A stretch of 64,000 nucleotides of DNA from Brachionus plicatilis (GCA_010279815.1 QEOQ01000014.1:124001-188000), one strand, 5' to 3'; positions 44,346-56,580 are shown, counted from the first letter of the stretch. Numbers and translations: made by a program. The notes: generated by a model from the sequence alone, not told the origin.

Positions 44346-45036
44346 TTATCATAATTTTGAATTAACTTTGAATTCAAAGAATTATGCTTTATAAATATTG
44401 TTTATAGAACCCAAAAAATTAAAATTACATTTTTCATTTATTTTCACTTATAATGATGAGATAAAAATATTATTTTAAAATTTAAATTTAAACAAGAAAA
44501 TTCGTTTCCTGATACATTGTCCTTTCTGGTTTAAGTGCATGCATCTCGTAGCCGGGAAGTATTCTAGTAATAAAAATATCCAACATACAACTTAACTTTT
44601 TTATCTATAGAATTTAAAGGTTTAATTTTAAAATTTAATTTAATTAACATGCTAGTTTTTAGTATTCCAAAAAATAATTAAAATTTGAATTTAATATAAT
44701 CCACAATATGAAACTGATTCAATTAGCTTGCATTTTTTTTACTTAAATTCGTAATTTAATATATAAAATTGCAATAATATAAGATAAATTCATTACATAT
44801 AAACAAATGAAATCAAAAGAGTAGACATAGATTGAATTCATTGTTTACCACTTCAATTCTAAAATTAATGTTTTTAGAGTTCAATAAATTATTTTTAAAC
44901 TTTTAAAAAATTTCAAATCTGAAAAAGTTTGAATGGAACGATGCAATCTTCGGAATTTTTTTGAAATGAATTTTTAATTTTATTCAAAAAAGAGAAAAAA
45001 AATAAATGTCAATAAATTAAAATAGCATGTCTCAAA

Positions 45037-46473
45037 TTAATTCATCTGTTTAAGGTGAAAATCTACTTTTTTGTAATCTTTAATTTCTGCCAAAATAATA
45101 AATAGCAATTCTACAAATTCAACTAGTGTAAGTACACTACTTCCCAAAAATAATCCTCCAATGCCTCCAATACTTGAAAATAAATCGACTATTTCGATAG
45201 TTGGATTTTCACTTATTTGTGTATAACTCAAACTTCGATAGTAAATGTTCACTATAGCAATGTCATCAAATGATTCATTTTTATTCAAGTAGATTTTTTC
45301 AGTTCCATTGTAATTTTCAAAAAGTTCTTGGTACTTTGAAGACGAAAAATGATTGAAAGAAACTATTTTATCAAACCACATCCCACTGCATTCAAGTGGA
45401 CACTCTTCAAAGCACTTTTCATAAATGAACAGGAAATCATTTGAATTATTGACGTGTCTAGAAACACATTCTATGTGGGTGGAATTAAAACATGTATTTA
45501 AATTGGACAATGCAGGAAACATTGAATTGACACATTTGCATTTATCCATCAAAAAGTTTTGAATGCATTGGTAAACACAGAGTGTTTGCGCATATCCATT
45601 AGTCTGATTGTGAACCAGTCTGTAAACATTTGAATCCAAATAAGTAGGATCACTAGTTTTTTTGTCACAACTACTGTATGGCTTTTCTTTTAGCTCGAAG
45701 AATGTCCTCGAAAGTGCAATATTGGTTTCAGTCTTTGGAGCCAAAGTGACACCATCTACCATTAATGGATAAGTTGTGTGATTATGAATAAAAACAACTC
45801 CACCAATGTTTGGATTAATTAATTTTGAGGTGTCCGGTGTGCTTAGATTTAAAACCAGCCGTAGCCCAGAAACACGGTCTTTCATTGTTAAGTTTTTTAA
45901 ATCCATTTTCTTTCCATGACCATCAAATCCTGAATTAAATTGATAGCAATTTCCATAATTTGGATGATAGAAAAATTTTATTTGAGATCGATTGCATGAT
46001 ACGAGCTCAAATTGACAATCAGCAATTAGCTTATTCATAGAGTCACCATAGACATCTTTATACCTTTCATGAATCACATTATTTATGGCTTCATTTCTGA
46101 TAAAATATTCGGATGCAGTTGTGAATGGGTTGTAAACTATTTTTTCTTTGATGAATTTTTTGGAAAAATTTACTGAAAATTCCGAAGTGAAAAAATTCAT
46201 GTTACAAATTGTGACAGTTGGAAAATTGGCCTTGTATTGATTGATAATTCGTGTTTTAGTGGTCACTTCATACTTGAAAAAATTCATCACTTTTTCATTG
46301 ATCATAAAAGCACAAAGACCAGTACTTAAAATGGTGAAAGCAATCCAAATAATTCTAAGTAATCTTTTATCTGATTTCAATATGTGGGAAAAGCCATGAT
46401 TAGTCGAGGAATTGAAAAAATCATGCAGTCTTTTCATTAAAACTTGTTTCAGACTTGATTTTTTTAGATCCAT
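45037..46473 (-). CDS. DEG/ENaC (amiloride-sensitive) sodium channel subunit, paralogue
   Basis: Single-exon gene of 478 residues, collinear over its whole length with the channel at 2.6-4.0 kb (KTRIINQYKANFPTVTICNM, CPLECSGMWFDKIVSFNHFS). HG gating motif in NHGFSH (about residue 25), TM1 about 43-63, cysteine-rich extracellular domain with many sequons, TM2 with GGLFLGSSVLTLVE, so the selectivity filter is GSS rather than GIS. Start ATG (MDLKK) is shared with the paralogue. The two loci are about 41 kb apart on the same strand with a dead third copy between them. Confidence 0.93.
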   Translation of the reverse strand: MDLKKSSLKQVLMKRLHDFFNSSTNHGFSHILKSDKRLLRIIWIAFTILSTGLCAFMINEKVMNFFKYEVTTKTRIINQYKANFPTVTICNMNFFTSEFSVNFSKKFIKEKIVYNPFTTASEYFIRNEAINNVIHERYKDVYGDSMNKLIADCQFELVSCNRSQIKFFYHPNYGNCYQFNSGFDGHGKKMDLKNLTMKDRVSGLRLVLNLSTPDTSKLINPNIGGVVFIHNHTTYPLMVDGVTLAPKTETNIALSRTFFELKEKPYSSCDKKTSDPTYLDSNVYRLVHNQTNGYAQTLCVYQCIQNFLMDKCKCVNSMFPALSNLNTCFNSTHIECVSRHVNNSNDFLFIYEKCFEECPLECSGMWFDKIVSFNHFSSSKYQELFENYNGTEKIYLNKNESFDDIAIVNIYYRSLSYTQISENPTIEIVDLFSSIGGIGGLFLGSSVLTLVEFVELLFIILAEIKDYKKVDFHLKQMN

Positions 46474-47898
46474 TGAAAATGAAATAAAGTTAGTATTTAA
46501 AACAGAATTTTATTAAATTTCCTCTTTAAATAGTCAAATAATTAGGAAGTATCATTTAATGATTTTAGAGCGTCAACATTTTTAATTTTTTGTACTTCCT
46601 ACATAATTCGTGACATTTTAAACACATTAAAAAGAACATATTTTCTGCAATTTAAAACTTGATGGTCAATATTGATTAATAAATTCCTGGTTTTAAATTT
46701 GTATAAATAGATCAATTGTTCATACATTTCAAAGGCGATCAACCGTGTTGAAATATTTGTTTTTAATTTAAATTGTTAATTAGGCAACTTATAATATTTT
46801 CATTCATGAGAAAAACTAACAATGCGATTTAATCAAAGTTAATAATATCGCTTTATTTTTTGCACAAATGAATAAAAAATTTGAAAATTGTTTCATTTGA
46901 AATTTTTAATGTTATAAAGCATAGTAAAATTAAAAGATTGAACAAATAATCAAACAATTAAAATTTTATTTTTTATGCATTTTAAAAAAATTAATTGTTT
47001 ACTTAAAATTTGATATAGCTTATATTATGTTGCTTTAAGCATTTTAACTTAAATTCGATTTAAAAACTATTATTTAAAAAATAATTTAGTTGAATAAATT
47101 TATTTAATTAATGCTCAGATCTAATAATTTTTTAGGCCTAATTGGAATTGAAGGGTTTTGCAAAATAATAAATTCACCTTAAAATTTTTCTCCGACTCAT
47201 AATAACCTACTAATAAAACCCGCTAATACTAATTTTTTTACATCTTCTTTTCATTTCTCTTGCTCTATTTAAATTGATATTAAATTAAAATTTAAAAATA
47301 TTACTAAAAAAACCTTCAAATCAAAAGCGGACAAAAAAGTAGTTTCCTGACTTTTAAGGAAATAAAACATTAAACAATTTCTAAAAGGATAATTATTCAA
47401 AAATCAAAAATAAATAGTAGTGTCATCAAGTAATCTTCAGCAATTTTCAATAACAAAAATTTTTGTGTTTAATCCTCATAAACAAGTCGAAAGAGTTAAT
47501 CGATAAAGAACAAGTTCAAAAAGATCCAAATTCGATTCCATCGTTAATTTTGATTATGACTTTTTTGAATGTCTCATAAATGACTGATGATCTTATAATT
47601 TTAGAAGGTCCTTTTAAATTATTTTTTTTAAAAATAGTTCCAAACTTTGTGTCACTTTCAAGATTTTTTTGTCAAGAGAAATTTTTCTGCTTGAATTTGT
47701 AAATCTGTTTTTCATTTAAAATTTTTCAAAAAACTTAAGTTTCAATCAAGAGAATTTAAAAATCTAGTCTTATCAATTAATTGACTAATAATCTTCTTTT
47801 ACTAAATTTTATACGTGAAAATAAGTGCATTTTATCTCAGACATTAATAAATACATTTAAAATAAATTTGATTAGAAAAATAAAAAAGAAGAAAAATT
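46474..47898. other. AT-rich upstream region of the channel gene
   Basis: No coding frame or RNA gene; no repeat recognised. The channel promoter should be in the right-hand neighbourhood of 46.5 kb. Confidence 0.4.
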
Positions 47899-47971
47899 CG
47901 CCCGATAAGGGGCTCGAACCCTTGGCCTTGAGATTAAAAGTCTCACGCTCTACCGACTGAGCTAACCGGGC
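47899..47971 (-). tRNA. tRNA-Lys (anticodon UUU)
   Basis: Third identical 73-base tRNA-Lys, on the minus strand; upstream flank ATAATGATTTAGCAA is shared with the copy at 41620. Confidence 0.98.
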
Positions 47972-48639
47972 TTGCTAAATCATTATCTAACACATAAATT
48001 TAATGCTTCAATTTTTTTTAAATAAAAAGATAATTTTTTAATTTTAAGTTAAGTTTTATTTTTTTTTTTCATTCAAAAATTCTATCTATAAATTTTTTTT
48101 AATCAATCTCTATTTTTCTTGTATTTAACAGTTAATATTAATTTTGGACAATTTTCCCTTTGCAAATTTAATAAAATAGTAATAGAAGAAAACAAATCAA
48201 ATAAATATTCTTATTTGTTCAACAATAACATTCGAATGGTTAAAAGATCAGCGAAATGATATTTTAGAAAAATATGAATAAGAAAGAATAAGATTTTTCA
48301 AAATTAGTCCTAACCAGAGACGACACAAAAATGCGTTTTTTTAGGGTCATAACATGCGGTATTTTTACTGATTTTATATTAATTTAAAAAAATTAAATAA
48401 AAAGCCTTACTTTAAATTATATTTTGAGCTCAATGATTTACCCTTTGAACTAATTTCAAATTTTCAAAACAATGTTTTTCTAAAATCAGTGTTTTAACGA
48501 TAAAAAATTTAAAAAGAATCCAATTTCCTTCAAAAAAACAAATTTAAACTTTTTGTTTAGAAATGATAGAAAATCAAAATTTTTTTTTTATCATTATAAA
48601 TATTTAAAATGTATAAGATTTTAATTTGTGAAATATCCA

Positions 48640-48828
48640 GAGTTGTTTAAAAATCAAAGTTAAAATTAATTCAAGACACTTCACTTTTTTAAAAGTCTTT
48701 TGGCTTGACTTGAAAATATATTCTTTAAAAAAATTTTATCGTTCCATCTGGCTATTAAATAGGCTTACTTTATTTCAAAGTCTTTGAAATGACTTTTTTT
48801 CTGACTTTTGTACAAGTCTGGAAATATC
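48640..48828. repeat. AAGTC-rich inverted-repeat element, copy 4 (diverged)
   Basis: Starts AGAGTTGTTTAAAAATCAAAG, contains AAAAGTCTTTTGGCTTGACT, and ends with GACTTTTGTACAAGTCTGG. The right terminus is poorly preserved. Confidence 0.5.
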
Positions 48829-49305
48829 ATATTATTTGATTTTTATTTTTTAAACATGTTCCAATACTGAATATTAGAATTTAATGGACAAAGATTTAAA
48901 AAAATAAATAAAATAAAACGTGAATCTAAAAACAACAACATAAACTAAAATTTCTAATTTTAAATCTTTGAAAAAGTGAAATAGAAAATAAAACATAAAA
49001 ATCAAAATAATAATTATTTTTGAAAACTGTTGTATATACATAAAATTAAAGAATAAATTTAAACTAAAACATAAACTTTTCTTTCTACAATAAAATTTAA
49101 AATAATTTATTGGATTTTTTTGACCAAAGTCAATTCTGAGGTGGAACTTGAATATTTTTTCAAGCAATTTCCGAAAGCAACATTGGCACATTGTAATTTA
49201 AACAAGTGTTCAATCTGTAAATCTAATGCTGATGATCACAAAATGCGAATTCTTAATCTATTTGTGAATTAACACTTATTAAAAAAAAAATTTTCTGTTA
49301 ATTAG

Positions 49306-49992
49306 GGTTATGTCTAAAACATATACCCATCAAGATTACGAAAAAACAACACCGGGTGTAAATCACCAAAATTTTTAAAAAGGTGAAATTTTTTTCTGAT
49401 TTACTGGGCAGAAGGAGCTACACTTCGTATGTGCAGTATGCGCTATTTTCGAATGTTAGCTCGAAGCCTTTTTAAATTAATTTTTAAATAAAAATATCTA
49501 TTAAAAAAAGACACATTTATTCCTAATTATCTGAATTTAACTTTACACCCATTATCATCTAAAAAACCTATCATCACCTTTAAATTTCGAATGAAAAAAA
49601 AACAACCCAAAACACCCAAAAAAACCCTCATAACTTTCCAGATACAGCCCAAAACTGATTATATTTTTGAATAAAGCATAAAAATATCTACTAGAAAATA
49701 AAGTTTTTATAAATTAAATAATTTGATTTTGCTATTAAAAAACGAAAAAACAACTTTTTTGGCTCTTCGACAATGCACCCTGATTTTTTTTGCCTTTTTT
49801 TATTTTTTTTCCACAATATAAAAAAATAATTAATTAAAGGTTATCGATCCCGAGAAATCTGAAAATAAAATCAGATTTGTTCTATCTGAATAAATGTATC
49901 AGAAAAAAATTTCACTTTTATAAAAATTTTGGTGATTTACACCCGGTGTTGTTTTTTCGCAATCTTGATGGGTACATGTTTTAGACATAACC
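49306..49992. mobile_element. DNA transposon remnant with about 95-bp inverted termini and 8-bp target duplication
   Basis: Termini GGTTATGTCTAAAACATA and its complement extend inward about 90-95 bp almost without mismatch (including ACACCGGGTGTAAATCACC). The element is flanked by an exact 8-bp direct repeat TTAATTAG (49298-49305 and 49993-50000). Eight-base duplications are made by hAT and P superfamily transposases. The 500-bp interior has no transposase frame. Confidence 0.88.
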
Positions 49993-50285
49993 TTAATTAG
50001 CAGTTTAAAAAAAGAAAAAAAAATTTATTCTTGATTCAAATTTTATATGTTTTTTAATCTTCATCCAGTAACTATTTTTCAAAATTTATCAGAGGAAAAA
50101 AATTTGAAATTTTTACAATTAACAAAGGATCAAATACCTGGATAAAAACGCTTATCAAAAAAATGTTATCTTTTAAATTTTATTTTTTTATTATTAAATA
50201 TAAAATAATATATATGAAAAAAAAAAACACATTTTTAATACTGAAAATTTATCGCTTTTTTAAAATAGAAACAAAACATTAAATT

Positions 50286-53200
50286 TTATAAATTTTGGTT
50301 TAGTCTTTTATCTGAGGCTTTGATTAATGAACAAGTGTTTTTATTATTTTTAGTGCTAATCAAAATAGCACTTTCTTCGTTGTCAAATTGCATTGGTGTG
50401 TTGGCCGAAGAGTCTGACTTGATTGACTTGGTGGGTGACAACTGCTTGGGTGTCTCGGTAAGACTAATTATATTAGCACTTTGTTGTAGCATTGACTGCA
50501 ATTCATTCAGTATGCTCTCACTTGCCTTGAGCTGTGGAGTATAATAGGCCGGCCTGGTGTATTCAGGAGGAGGCGGCACCGGAGGTTTTTCATTTCGCAT
50601 TATCAGCGGCGATCTATAACTGCCCGTAATTGAGCCCAAATTTTCGCCATCATTCTCGTCAAATTCATCATTCCTCTTGTCACTCATTTCCTCATAAAGT
50701 ATCACAGGTACTCCCTTGCTCATATAGGCCTTCTTTTCCTTGTAAAGCGGATTTGTCCGCTCAAAAGTTTTGGTACTGTAACTTGTCGATTCAGTGGTAT
50801 TACTTTTTGATATCAAATGCTTGGTGTCGGACACTGATTGTCTTTTGCACATCTGCAGCATACACACCACCACTACACTCAGCACTATGATTGATATAAT
50901 GACAATGCTTGGAACAATTACAGCTAGTAGAAAGTCCTCTTCGGGCACTATTGACCAAAAAAGCACCTTTAAATAGTCAAAATAAGACTGAATTTTTGTT
51001 GTCAACTCAAAGTTAGTTCTGTTGGTCATTGACTTAAGATTGGTCAATATGACTGTTTCGTTGGTCGAATAGTAGTCAAAGTCATCCACCCAATTGATGT
51101 CTTGGGTGTTCTGTGCAAGCAAATTTTTAGCCATTAGCTCTTGCTTCGAGGGGTCTTTTTCGGCAAGAGCTAATCTTATCTCAGTCAAATTGCATAATTT
51201 TACAAATTGAATTTTTTGAATATTTAAAAAATTTTCTAAATTTTGGTGTTTTTCGCGCAAATTCTGAAAAAAAGTCTCGCACTCGGCCATAAACTTGATG
51301 TCCATTTTGCGCTCATTGTTCACATCGAATACATTGAGGTAAATTTTTTGCAAATTAAGCAATTGTACATCACTAACAGAGACTAGAATTAGTTCCGAGT
51401 CGGACTCGGACGGGTCTGAATAAGTTCTGTTCGGACTTTGGATCCAATTGAGTCTGAGATTTGTGTAATCAAGAGCAAAGTAGCGGGATATTTCCTTAAG
51501 TAGATTGAGGCGAAGTTTGGATGAAAATTCTGATTGTTCATTGAGTAAAAGGCGCGAATTTTGCTTGGCTCTCAAGGTGTACACAAATTGGCTGTATAGA
51601 GAAAGAGAATTTGGCAAGGTCCGTGTGAGAGGCAGCACCGAAGTTGTGGTTGTGATCAGAGTTAGATTTCGGAAAGTGGTGTAAGTCGAGTGTAAAGAAA
51701 TGCCCTCAAATTTTTTGGTCTCATTGTTATAGTACAAAAATTTGTTTCTTAGCAATGGCCTGCTTTTGAACACTGTTTTGGTCAGTATTGGATTTGTACT
51801 TGATCTAAGCAACAAGCTGGTCAGTCCGGGATAATTTATTTTCAGCTTATCAAGTGGAATTTCAGCTATCTAGTTAACAACAAAAATAAATATTTTTATA
51901 AAAAAGTTTATTATTTAAAAAAATATCAAACCATTCCATTTTCAAATTCTATTTTGTTTTTAAAAAATTTTACGGATTCAATCTAAAATTTGAGTTCAAG
52001 TCACATGCAAATAGCAAAAAAATGGACGACAAGTTTTAAAGCTAAACTTTAGTCTTTTAAATTACAGTCGTTCCAATTTCGACCATTTGGCTAATAAACC
52101 TTGGTTAGAGCGTCTTTTAAAGCCCTAATCCAGTCCAACTTTGATTATTGTTGTTGAGTTAAGATAAAAAATTGAAATAAAAACTTAAAATAAATTATCA
52201 AAATAACAAAAAATGGAAGATTTAGAGACGATTTAAGTTTTAATTTTTTTTTAATTTTGTAAAATAAAAATTTAATTAAAACATTTGTAACTTTGAATAG
52301 AAATAAATTTTTATCTTCAATTAAATTAAAGAGGCAACAGATTAAACCTGAATCTTTAAATTTAAATTTGACAAATATTAAAAAATTAAGTTATATATTT
52401 GCTGGACTAGGCAGCAAAATCAATAGAAAGATACCTCTTTTACAAAAATTTAAAATAGTTTTATTAATTATTTTTTAATCTATTCTAATAAAGTTTTTTT
52501 TTTTAATTTAACACAGAATCAAAATTTATTTCTCATAATATTATAAATTTGCAAAATTTGAAAATTGTGAAGTTTTCTTAAAAAACTCGAATTTTTGACA
52601 AGTTGATGATCATGGTCAAAAATTATTATAACAAACTAGGAAACCCATTCTTTGTAAACGATGTGGACAATGATATGGGTTTAATTTTGTAATTAGAAAT
52701 TTAGAGCATTTGTATTTAGTAGCAAAATTTTTATTCTAAGTGAATAGCTTACATCTATCTTTTTTAATCATAAAAACTATGTGGAATGGTAAAACCTACC
52801 ATAAATCCCTGCAAATTAGCCCGAGGTGCTGGTGTATAAATAACAATAAGCCTAAGACACCTAGGACTCGGTTAAAACCCCAAATTTAATTTCATTTTCA
52901 CTCTCACCTCATGGCTTATAAAAAAAATGAAAAAACTAACCTTACAATTTCAACTATTATCTGAGTGTGCATTGTTTTAATTTATCATTTAGTTTCATAG
53001 GATGAAAAAATTGAAAATGATACAGGCTTTTACTATTTAAATTTTTCATCACATTTAAATTCATGTCAAAAAATGCTTTTTGATCTATTTTAGATTCCAT
53101 TATTCTTTTAATTTTTTGTATAATTTTGGAAATCACAAAATTCAAATCCAAATTTAAAATTACATAATTTTTTAGTAAAGCCCACTAAATAAAATAAAAA

Positions 53201-55902
53201 ATTTTGATATTTTCCCTAGTTAAAATTTTATTAATTTAAATAAAATTTTAAAAATATTTATTTACTTATTAACTAAACCATTTTACAACAAAACCCCATG
53301 GGGTAGTCTGCAAGGTTTTACAGAATTAACAAAGAAACTTTAAATTTAAAAAAAACAATGCCTGTTAAATAATTCTAAATGTTTTTTTATTAATTAAATA
53401 ATAAATTTTTTAAATTTTTGAACGATCAATTTTTACAAATAAATATTCCCTTTAATATTAACCCTTAAAATTTTTTATATTCTTTTAAGGAATTTTTCAA
53501 ATTATATATTTATTTATTTGTTTTCTTACCGAGATAAAGCTATTTCAGAATTACATATTAAAAAAATCAAAATAAAGTTAAATTTTTTTTTGTAAGCGAA
53601 ATAAAGAAAAATAGGCAATTAATTAATTAATTAATTAATTAATTTATTTATTAATTAATCATTGGGTCAAATTATGTGTCAAATTTTTGTTTTCAATTTA
53701 ACTTTTACCGTCAGTTAATTGATCATGGGAATTTTTTTTTTCTTTATAGTTAGCTTACTTTTTCACATCATGTTAAATGATTGAGTCCATTGAAAAAAAA
53801 ACGCTGTATTTTTGAATATTAAGATATTTAATGAAGAAGTTTTTTGATAGCAATGTAAAATTAATAAGCATGTTTTAAAATTTTAAATGCTTAACTTAAT
53901 TTTTTTATCTCTAAAACTTTGCAAAATTTTTTCTATTTGAATATGTAAATGATGAATTGGTTATGGTAAAATCTGGTTAGCTTAACATTTATCTGGATTA
54001 AATTCTAAAATTAAAAATTAATTAAAAAGCTTTTTTAAATACAATTTTTAATGATGATCATTGTAACTCGATCATAAACTTCAATTTGCCGATTTTTAAA
54101 TCTCCTTGGTAAAAAATCATTGAAGTGTAATTGGGGTCTTTTTTAATAAAAATGAAAAAGAGAATATCGGATAAGACTCTTATAAAAAATTTATTCAAAA
54201 GTTAAATTATAGCTTATTTTTTGGCTATTGAAACAAGGAATAAAAACGTGTTTGGTTATTTGGCCATCGAGCTTAAAGATGGTTTAAAACTTTGTTTTTT
54301 AAAACTTTTTTAAGCTCAATAGGCAACTACAATGACGATGAGCTATACAAATATTCTTTAATTCATGTCTCATGAGCTTCTTGACAGAGTTGTTCAAAAG
54401 TCATTAAGTCAAAGTTAAGTCAAAAATTTAAAGTCAAGGAATTTAAATAATTAATTTTAACAACTCTTATTTCTGATTTTATCACTAATTTTTCTTAATA
54501 ATTTGTTTTTATATGTTTAAAATTTTTATTTTATTTTATAATATTAATCAACACCAAAATTTCAGCTTTTCTTTATAAAAAAAATCTTTAAAAAAATTAA
54601 AAAAGGATAATTGATTGCATTCTAAGCGATGGCCTTTTTTCCTATTTGGTCCCAGCTTTTGACCAAAAATGTTTTTATGGAAATTAGTAAATAGTGAGAT
54701 TTTAATATGATTTTAAAATATAAACATCATTTAAAAAATTTATTTTCTAGAAAAAATTCATTTGCTTTACTAAAATTAATTCAATGATCTTCTTCATCTT
54801 TAATTCCATCGTTTATACTTTGTGTTCATGATCATCTAATTCAATATTTTGATTTATAGAAAATAAGTTTTTGTTTCGATAACTTTTTATTCAAACCCAA
54901 GAAAAATAAATAGAGAGTTGGGAATTTATCACGCAATAAAAAATCAATCGAAAATAAAATTTGTTTGGAAAATAACAAAAAGTAATATTTTGGTTCTGTA
55001 TTTTTAGTGATGCAATCAGAAATTTAGATACAAAAATTTTTAATCACCTTAAATAATTTTGACTTTTTTTTTTGCTTAGAAATTCAAAGATTTAAAAAAA
55101 TAAAGTTTCAAAGCTGTTAATCAAAAAAATTCCAAAACAATATTTAAAAAAAGCAAAGATAAAACTATTCTTTGCCTCAAAAATATACAAGTAAAAGTAA
55201 AATAGACTTTTACACGTAATCGTAATTTGTACAAAGTTTTTTCCTTTTTTTTTTCTTTATCTTTTTTGCCTATGAGGCTTGGAACTAATAAATAATAATA
55301 ATAATATTAAAATGAATTTTTTTTTACTTTTGCACATGTCTGCTTCTAAATGAGACTTTTAACCTAAGGAAAAAATTGGACGACATTTTTCTTTACAATT
55401 TCTAGCTTTTATTTATGAGGCGTTTATTATTTAATATAATCATTTTTTAATTTACTTCAATTCAGTTTTTTTTCTATGAAAAAAAAGAACTTAAATTTAA
55501 AAAAAATAAACAACTTTTTTATTCATAGACCAAATAAAAGTCTAGGTTAAACAATAAAATGATTTTTTTTGCTTATATTTATTTTTATTACCCGATAATA
55601 ACAACAACAATCATAAAACAAAATGAATAATTTTCATAAATATTCTTAGATTGATAAGATAAACTTGTGGCGATAAACGCATCGATTTTAGCTTGCTGAG
55701 TATTTTTATAATCAGTTGTGTGAGAATTTTAATATTTTGAAAAAAAAAAAAATCCGAAAATAAAAATAAAAAGACTTTTTGCTTGCCTCTTAAAACTTGT
55801 CATCTATCACATAAAACAAACGAAAACAATTACCTGATTTGACACGGACTGACCGATGCCGACTAGGATCACAACTACTCCGAGCACGATCTTATCTCTC
55901 AT
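50286..55902 (-). CDS. Dystroglycan-like transmembrane receptor, two exons
   Basis: Exon 55834-55902 encodes a signal peptide (MRDKIVLGVVVILVGIGQSV, then SNQ). It joins in phase 0 (donor GTAATT, acceptor AACTAG) to exon 50286-51869, giving 550 residues. The ectodomain (about 24-335) has several N-glycosylation sequons, no mucin stretch, and a start resembling the end of a cadherin-like dystroglycan module (FLYYNNETKKFEGISL). A single membrane helix lies at about 337-361. The cytoplasmic tail carries SKGVPVILYEEMSD and PLIMRNEKPPVPPPPEYTRP, closely matching the beta-dystroglycan tail, with a PPxY-type dystrophin-binding motif PPPPEY (about 455-460). It would link extracellular matrix to dystrophin and actin. 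The protein is much shorter than vertebrate dystroglycan (about 895 residues) and lacks its N-terminal domain and mucin region. I do not see the usual Gly-Ser autocleavage site. An extra exon in the 4-kb intron cannot be excluded. Confidence 0.8.
52050..52180 (+). mobile_element. LINE reverse-transcriptase scrap in the dystroglycan intron
   Basis: Two overlapping frames give WLERLLK and KALIQSNFDYCC, the latter resembling the late RT block ALIQ-HLDYC of Jockey/CR1 LINEs, with a frameshift between them. Too short to classify further. Confidence 0.45.
53505..53545 (-). mobile_element. Retroposon 3' tail
   Basis: Minus strand: TAGCTTTATCTCGGTAAGAA then AACAAATAAATAAATA, a variant of the tail at 17.94 kb. 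Confidence 0.45.
53619..53660. repeat. AATT tetranucleotide microsatellite
   Basis: About six perfect AATT units followed by TTATTTATTAATTAATC. Self-complementary, so either strand can fold. Confidence 0.9.
54385..54475. repeat. AAGTC-rich inverted-repeat element, copy 5 (short)
   Basis: GAGTTGTTCAAAAGTCATTA on the left and TTTTAACAACTCTT on the right are complementary ends around AAGTCAAAGTTAAGTC. Complete but only about 90 bp long. Confidence 0.65.
54800..55050 (-). repeat. Third copy of the P450-intron foldback element
   Basis: Shares words with 39560-39790 and 40240-40345 (CAATATTTTGATTT, ATAACTTTTTATTCAAA-like, CTAAAAATACA-type in inverse). Located in the intron of the dystroglycan-like gene. 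Confidence 0.6.
55262..55310 (+). mobile_element. Retroposon 3' tail (CTATGAGGC family)
   Basis: TGCCTATGAGGCTTGGAAC then AATAAATAATAATAATAAT; plus-strand partner of the minus-strand tail at 6.27 kb. Confidence 0.5.
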
Positions 55903-56399
55903 CTTTTTAATTCAAAATTTCAAGCTGAAACATTGTTTATCTAAAAATATAAAACAATTTATTAATAAATTCAATTTGACAAATATTGAACTCTTTTTTG
56001 GAATTACGTCAGGTTGTTTTGATCGAGAATGATACCATTCTAAATCAAAAAAATTCTACAAAAGACTAAATATTTTTCTATTTTTCTTTTCCAATTGAAC
56101 TAGAAAATATCTGTAAAAAAAAATAAGTCTATAAGAATGTTATTCTATAAACTCGACTTGAAGAGTCGAATATTTGAATGAAAAAAAAAAAAACATTTTG
56201 AAATAGCAAAACTTGAATGCAAACCACCAACTTACTAAAATAATTAGAATGCAAAAATTCAAATCAACTAAGTCTAGTCTATTCTTAGTTTAACTATTTG
56301 TAATAAGATATGTTTTATAGAGTTTATCTAATTTTTGAGAAGAATTCAACTTAAGAAAATGATTATTAACAGAATTATTTTTATACAAAAATAATTGAC

Positions 56400-56580
56400 C
56401 CTGTTTTTGAATACGCGATGGCTCGCATTCCTCCAAAATCAGATAGCTCACTTTCGGACACTCATCTTCCAGCCGATCACCTTTTCATGAATCTGGGCAA
56501 AGAGAATTTTTCATCAAAAAAAAGAACCAAAACCCAGCGGGACTCACCAAATCTGCACTTTTCATCCTGATTAAATACCT
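56400..56580 (-). promoter_or_regulatory. Possible non-coding first exon of the dystroglycan-like gene
   Basis: A somewhat GC-richer patch in which the minus strand shows a good donor (GATTTG/GTGAGT near 56548). A candidate acceptor GTTTCAG stands 25-30 bases before the ATG at 55902. Only position and splice-site quality support this. Confidence 0.25.

Noticed and set aside
44170..44352. 60-codon minus-strand frame
   Set aside because: It reads through the tRNA-Gly gene; the apparent protein is translated tRNA.
48874..49191. 105-codon minus-strand frame
   Set aside because: Almost entirely F/L/I/K/Y residues from AT-rich DNA, no motif.
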